Below are positions 62,585 to 64,000 of a stretch of 64,000 nucleotides of DNA, one piece after another; the first letter of the stretch is position 1; the number at the start of each line of letters is the position of its first letter. The position numbers were made by a program, and so were the translations under genes. Location of the stretch: NCBI GenBank assembly GCA_030435675.1, contig CM059622.1, positions 6,696,001-6,760,000 of the forward strand, read 5' to 3'. The stretch comes from Steinernema hermaphroditum. Lineage: Eukaryota > Nematoda > Chromadorea > Rhabditida > Steinernematidae. Below the pieces are notes generated by a model. That model was not told the origin of the DNA. It did no database searches and was given only the letters and a program-made list of their open reading frames with translations.

Positions 62585-62717
62585 CTGTGAGGTGACCAAG
62601 CCCACTATCGCCGGATGGATCATCAATGGAGTGGCACGTGTGAGGTGCCTATAGTAGATGCAGTGAAATGCTGGCTTATCCACAAAACTTTTTGCAAGTA
62701 GCCGTTCATTTTCCGCT

Positions 62718-63010
62718 TTAAAGGGACCCGGTCATGGATAAAAAAAGTTTTTTAAAACTTCTGAAAATTTGTGTACCCCTGTTTCTGAGGTCGCTAAGCA
62801 CGGTAGTGAAGTCAGTTTTCCAAAAATCCCAGTAGTTTCCAAGAAACAGCCAAAAATAGACAAAAAAACGTCGTGCAAACTTTGCCTTCCAGAGCAAGGG
62901 AGAGTTCGCCATTTGTTCCGAAAACCTTTGATTCCCTTCTTTTAGAGGTTGCGCAACATCATGCTGCAATCAGATTCTCGGAAAACGTGATAGTTTCCAA
63001 GAAATAAGCC
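62718..63010 (+). repeat. Partial copy of the TTAA/AGGGAC transposon
   Basis: Begins TTAAAGGGACCCGGTCATGG and follows the left arm of the adjacent complete element for about 150 bases with many differences, ending in sequence (AGTTTCCAAGAAATA) also present in that arm. The complete element at 63011 directly abuts it. Confidence 0.7.
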
Positions 63011-63990
63011 TTAAAGGGACACGGTCATGGCGAAAAAAAGTTTTTTAAAAAATCTGAAAATTTTTCTACCCCCTCCCCATTTTCGGGGTCGCCGAAAACG
63101 ATGGTGAAGTCGGTTTCTCGTGAAACCCATTAGTTTCCAAGAAATAGACCAAGAAATAGGCGGGGGCATGTGATTTACTAAGGGTTTCGAGGCGATGTGC
63201 TGGTCCCAGCACGATATGCTTGAGGAGTCAGCGACGGCGTACTGTAGCTCCCTCTTTTTGCTTAATTTAAGTGCAGAATACTGCAAAATGCCTTTTCGTT
63301 GTCCTCCGTAGAAATCGGATATCTACAGCACATGAACGTTACTCTTCAACGTAGTCACTTTCTTCTTGTTGACCCACAATGTCGATTTCTTCATTGCAAT
63401 CAACATTTGTGATCACACTGGGAACGACATCCAAAGTGTCATCGAGAATCATGGCTAAAATAGGTTGCGCTTCTGGTTGCAAATCTCCCGGCTGCATTTG
63501 ACCCACAGATGGAACAGCTTCAGTGGCAACAAGACCGATTTGCGCCACTCGTTTGAAGGTCTAAAATAGAACTGCTTCTTCACTTTCCGACGTAGCGATT
63601 TGCTATACACCAATCGTGTCTTATCCGGGCGTCCATGCAGTAAGTACTCCATGCGAATCTCATTATGGTGCAAAACCGCCACCGCGGTGCAAAACCGCGC
63701 ATCGCGGAAACAAAATTCGCTGCTCTCGAACCTTACACCAGGAAGAAAGAGGGAGCTACAGTACGCCGCCGCTGACTCTTCAAGCATATCGTGCTGGGGC
63801 CAGCACATCGCCTCGAAACCCGTAGTAAATCACATGCCCCCGCCTAAGGTCTATTTCTTGGAAACTAATGGGTTTCGCGAGAAACCGACTTCACCATCGT
63901 TTTCGGCGACTCCGAAAATGGGGGGGGGGGGGTAGAAAAATTTTCAGATTTTTTAAAAAACTTTTTTTCGCCATGACCGTGTCTCTTTAA
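63011..63990. mobile_element. Inverted-repeat DNA transposon with TTAA ends, about 980 bases
   Basis: Arms of about 245 bases (63011-63257 and 63746-63990) are near-identical reverse complements; each outer end reads TTAAAGRGACACGGTCATGGCG. TTAA at both ends and at two other family copies suggests a piggyBac-type TTAA target, though TIRs this long and the AGGGAC terminus are not typical of canonical piggyBac, so the class is tentative. It carries no transposase. The 488-base core has minus-strand reading frames (63808-63455 and 63548-63339). The right arm contains a run of about 14 G. Confidence 0.85.
63339..63548 (-). other. Reading frame inside the transposon core
   Basis: 69 codons preceded by a ctattttag acceptor-like site and ending in an acidic tail (NEEIDIVGQQEESDYVEE). 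An overlapping frame (63808-63455) enters from the right arm. No recognised domain. Either passenger DNA copied from a host gene or chance. Confidence 0.25.
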
Positions 63991-64000
63991 GGCGCGTCTA

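Noticed and set aside
1..64000. Bacterial-type features: CRISPR arrays, Shine-Dalgarno operons, rRNA or tRNA genes
   Set aside because: None seen; gene structure is clearly eukaryotic.

Overview
The window is nuclear DNA of a nematode, most likely a chromadorean. The evidence is a single-exon cuticle collagen with a nematode-type N-terminus, introns mostly 39-50 bases long with tttcag-type acceptors, acceptor-like AGs sitting a few bases upstream of several start codons (as expected for spliced-leader trans-splicing), and tightly spaced same-strand genes that look like operons. I cannot name the species from the sequence. All gene models below were built by hand from splice sites, reading phase and protein similarity; exon coordinates are given in each entry.

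Left part (1-7.4 kb): the 3' end of an unidentified, probably secreted protein gene; bag-1 (BAG-domain Hsp70 co-chaperone) about 110 bases behind it, probably in one operon; a small basic protein gene facing bag-1 tail to tail; the CED-12/ELMO gene (10 exons, 773 aa), which shares a short head-to-head promoter with the small gene; and, tail to tail with ced-12, a small two-helix membrane protein with a PPxY motif.

Middle part (7.4-55.6 kb): an empty 3.5-kb spacer, a cuticle collagen with a TATA box, and then one very large gene, the ZFHX/Zfh-2 type zinc-finger homeodomain transcription factor. I reconstruct it as 18 exons over 24 kb (36649 to 12576, minus strand), 1873 aa, with three homeodomains and a long series of C2H2 fingers. 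Its introns and the 19 kb upstream are gene-poor. There, GC-rich patches dense in TAATTA/AATTAG words alternate with plainer sequence, which suggests a large cis-regulatory landscape. This stretch also holds transposon remnants (a Tc4/Tc5-like element, a mariner-type MITE, a 61-bp-arm inverted repeat) and one orphan ABCC-transporter exon.

Right part (55.6-64 kb): the DNA polymerase alpha catalytic subunit gene (15 exons, 1425 aa, all B-family motifs intact), followed on the same strand by a gene for a 373-aa protein with an SH2-like C-terminal domain and possibly preceded by the last exon of another gene, so perhaps a three-gene operon. The right end is a nearly 1-kb inverted-repeat transposon with about 245-bp arms and TTAA at both ends, next to a second copy of the same family.

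The most distinctive genome-scale signal is a short word, TACGGTA (and TACTGTA), that recurs in the short introns of ced-12 and zfh-2 and in spacers but is not seen in the polymerase alpha introns.
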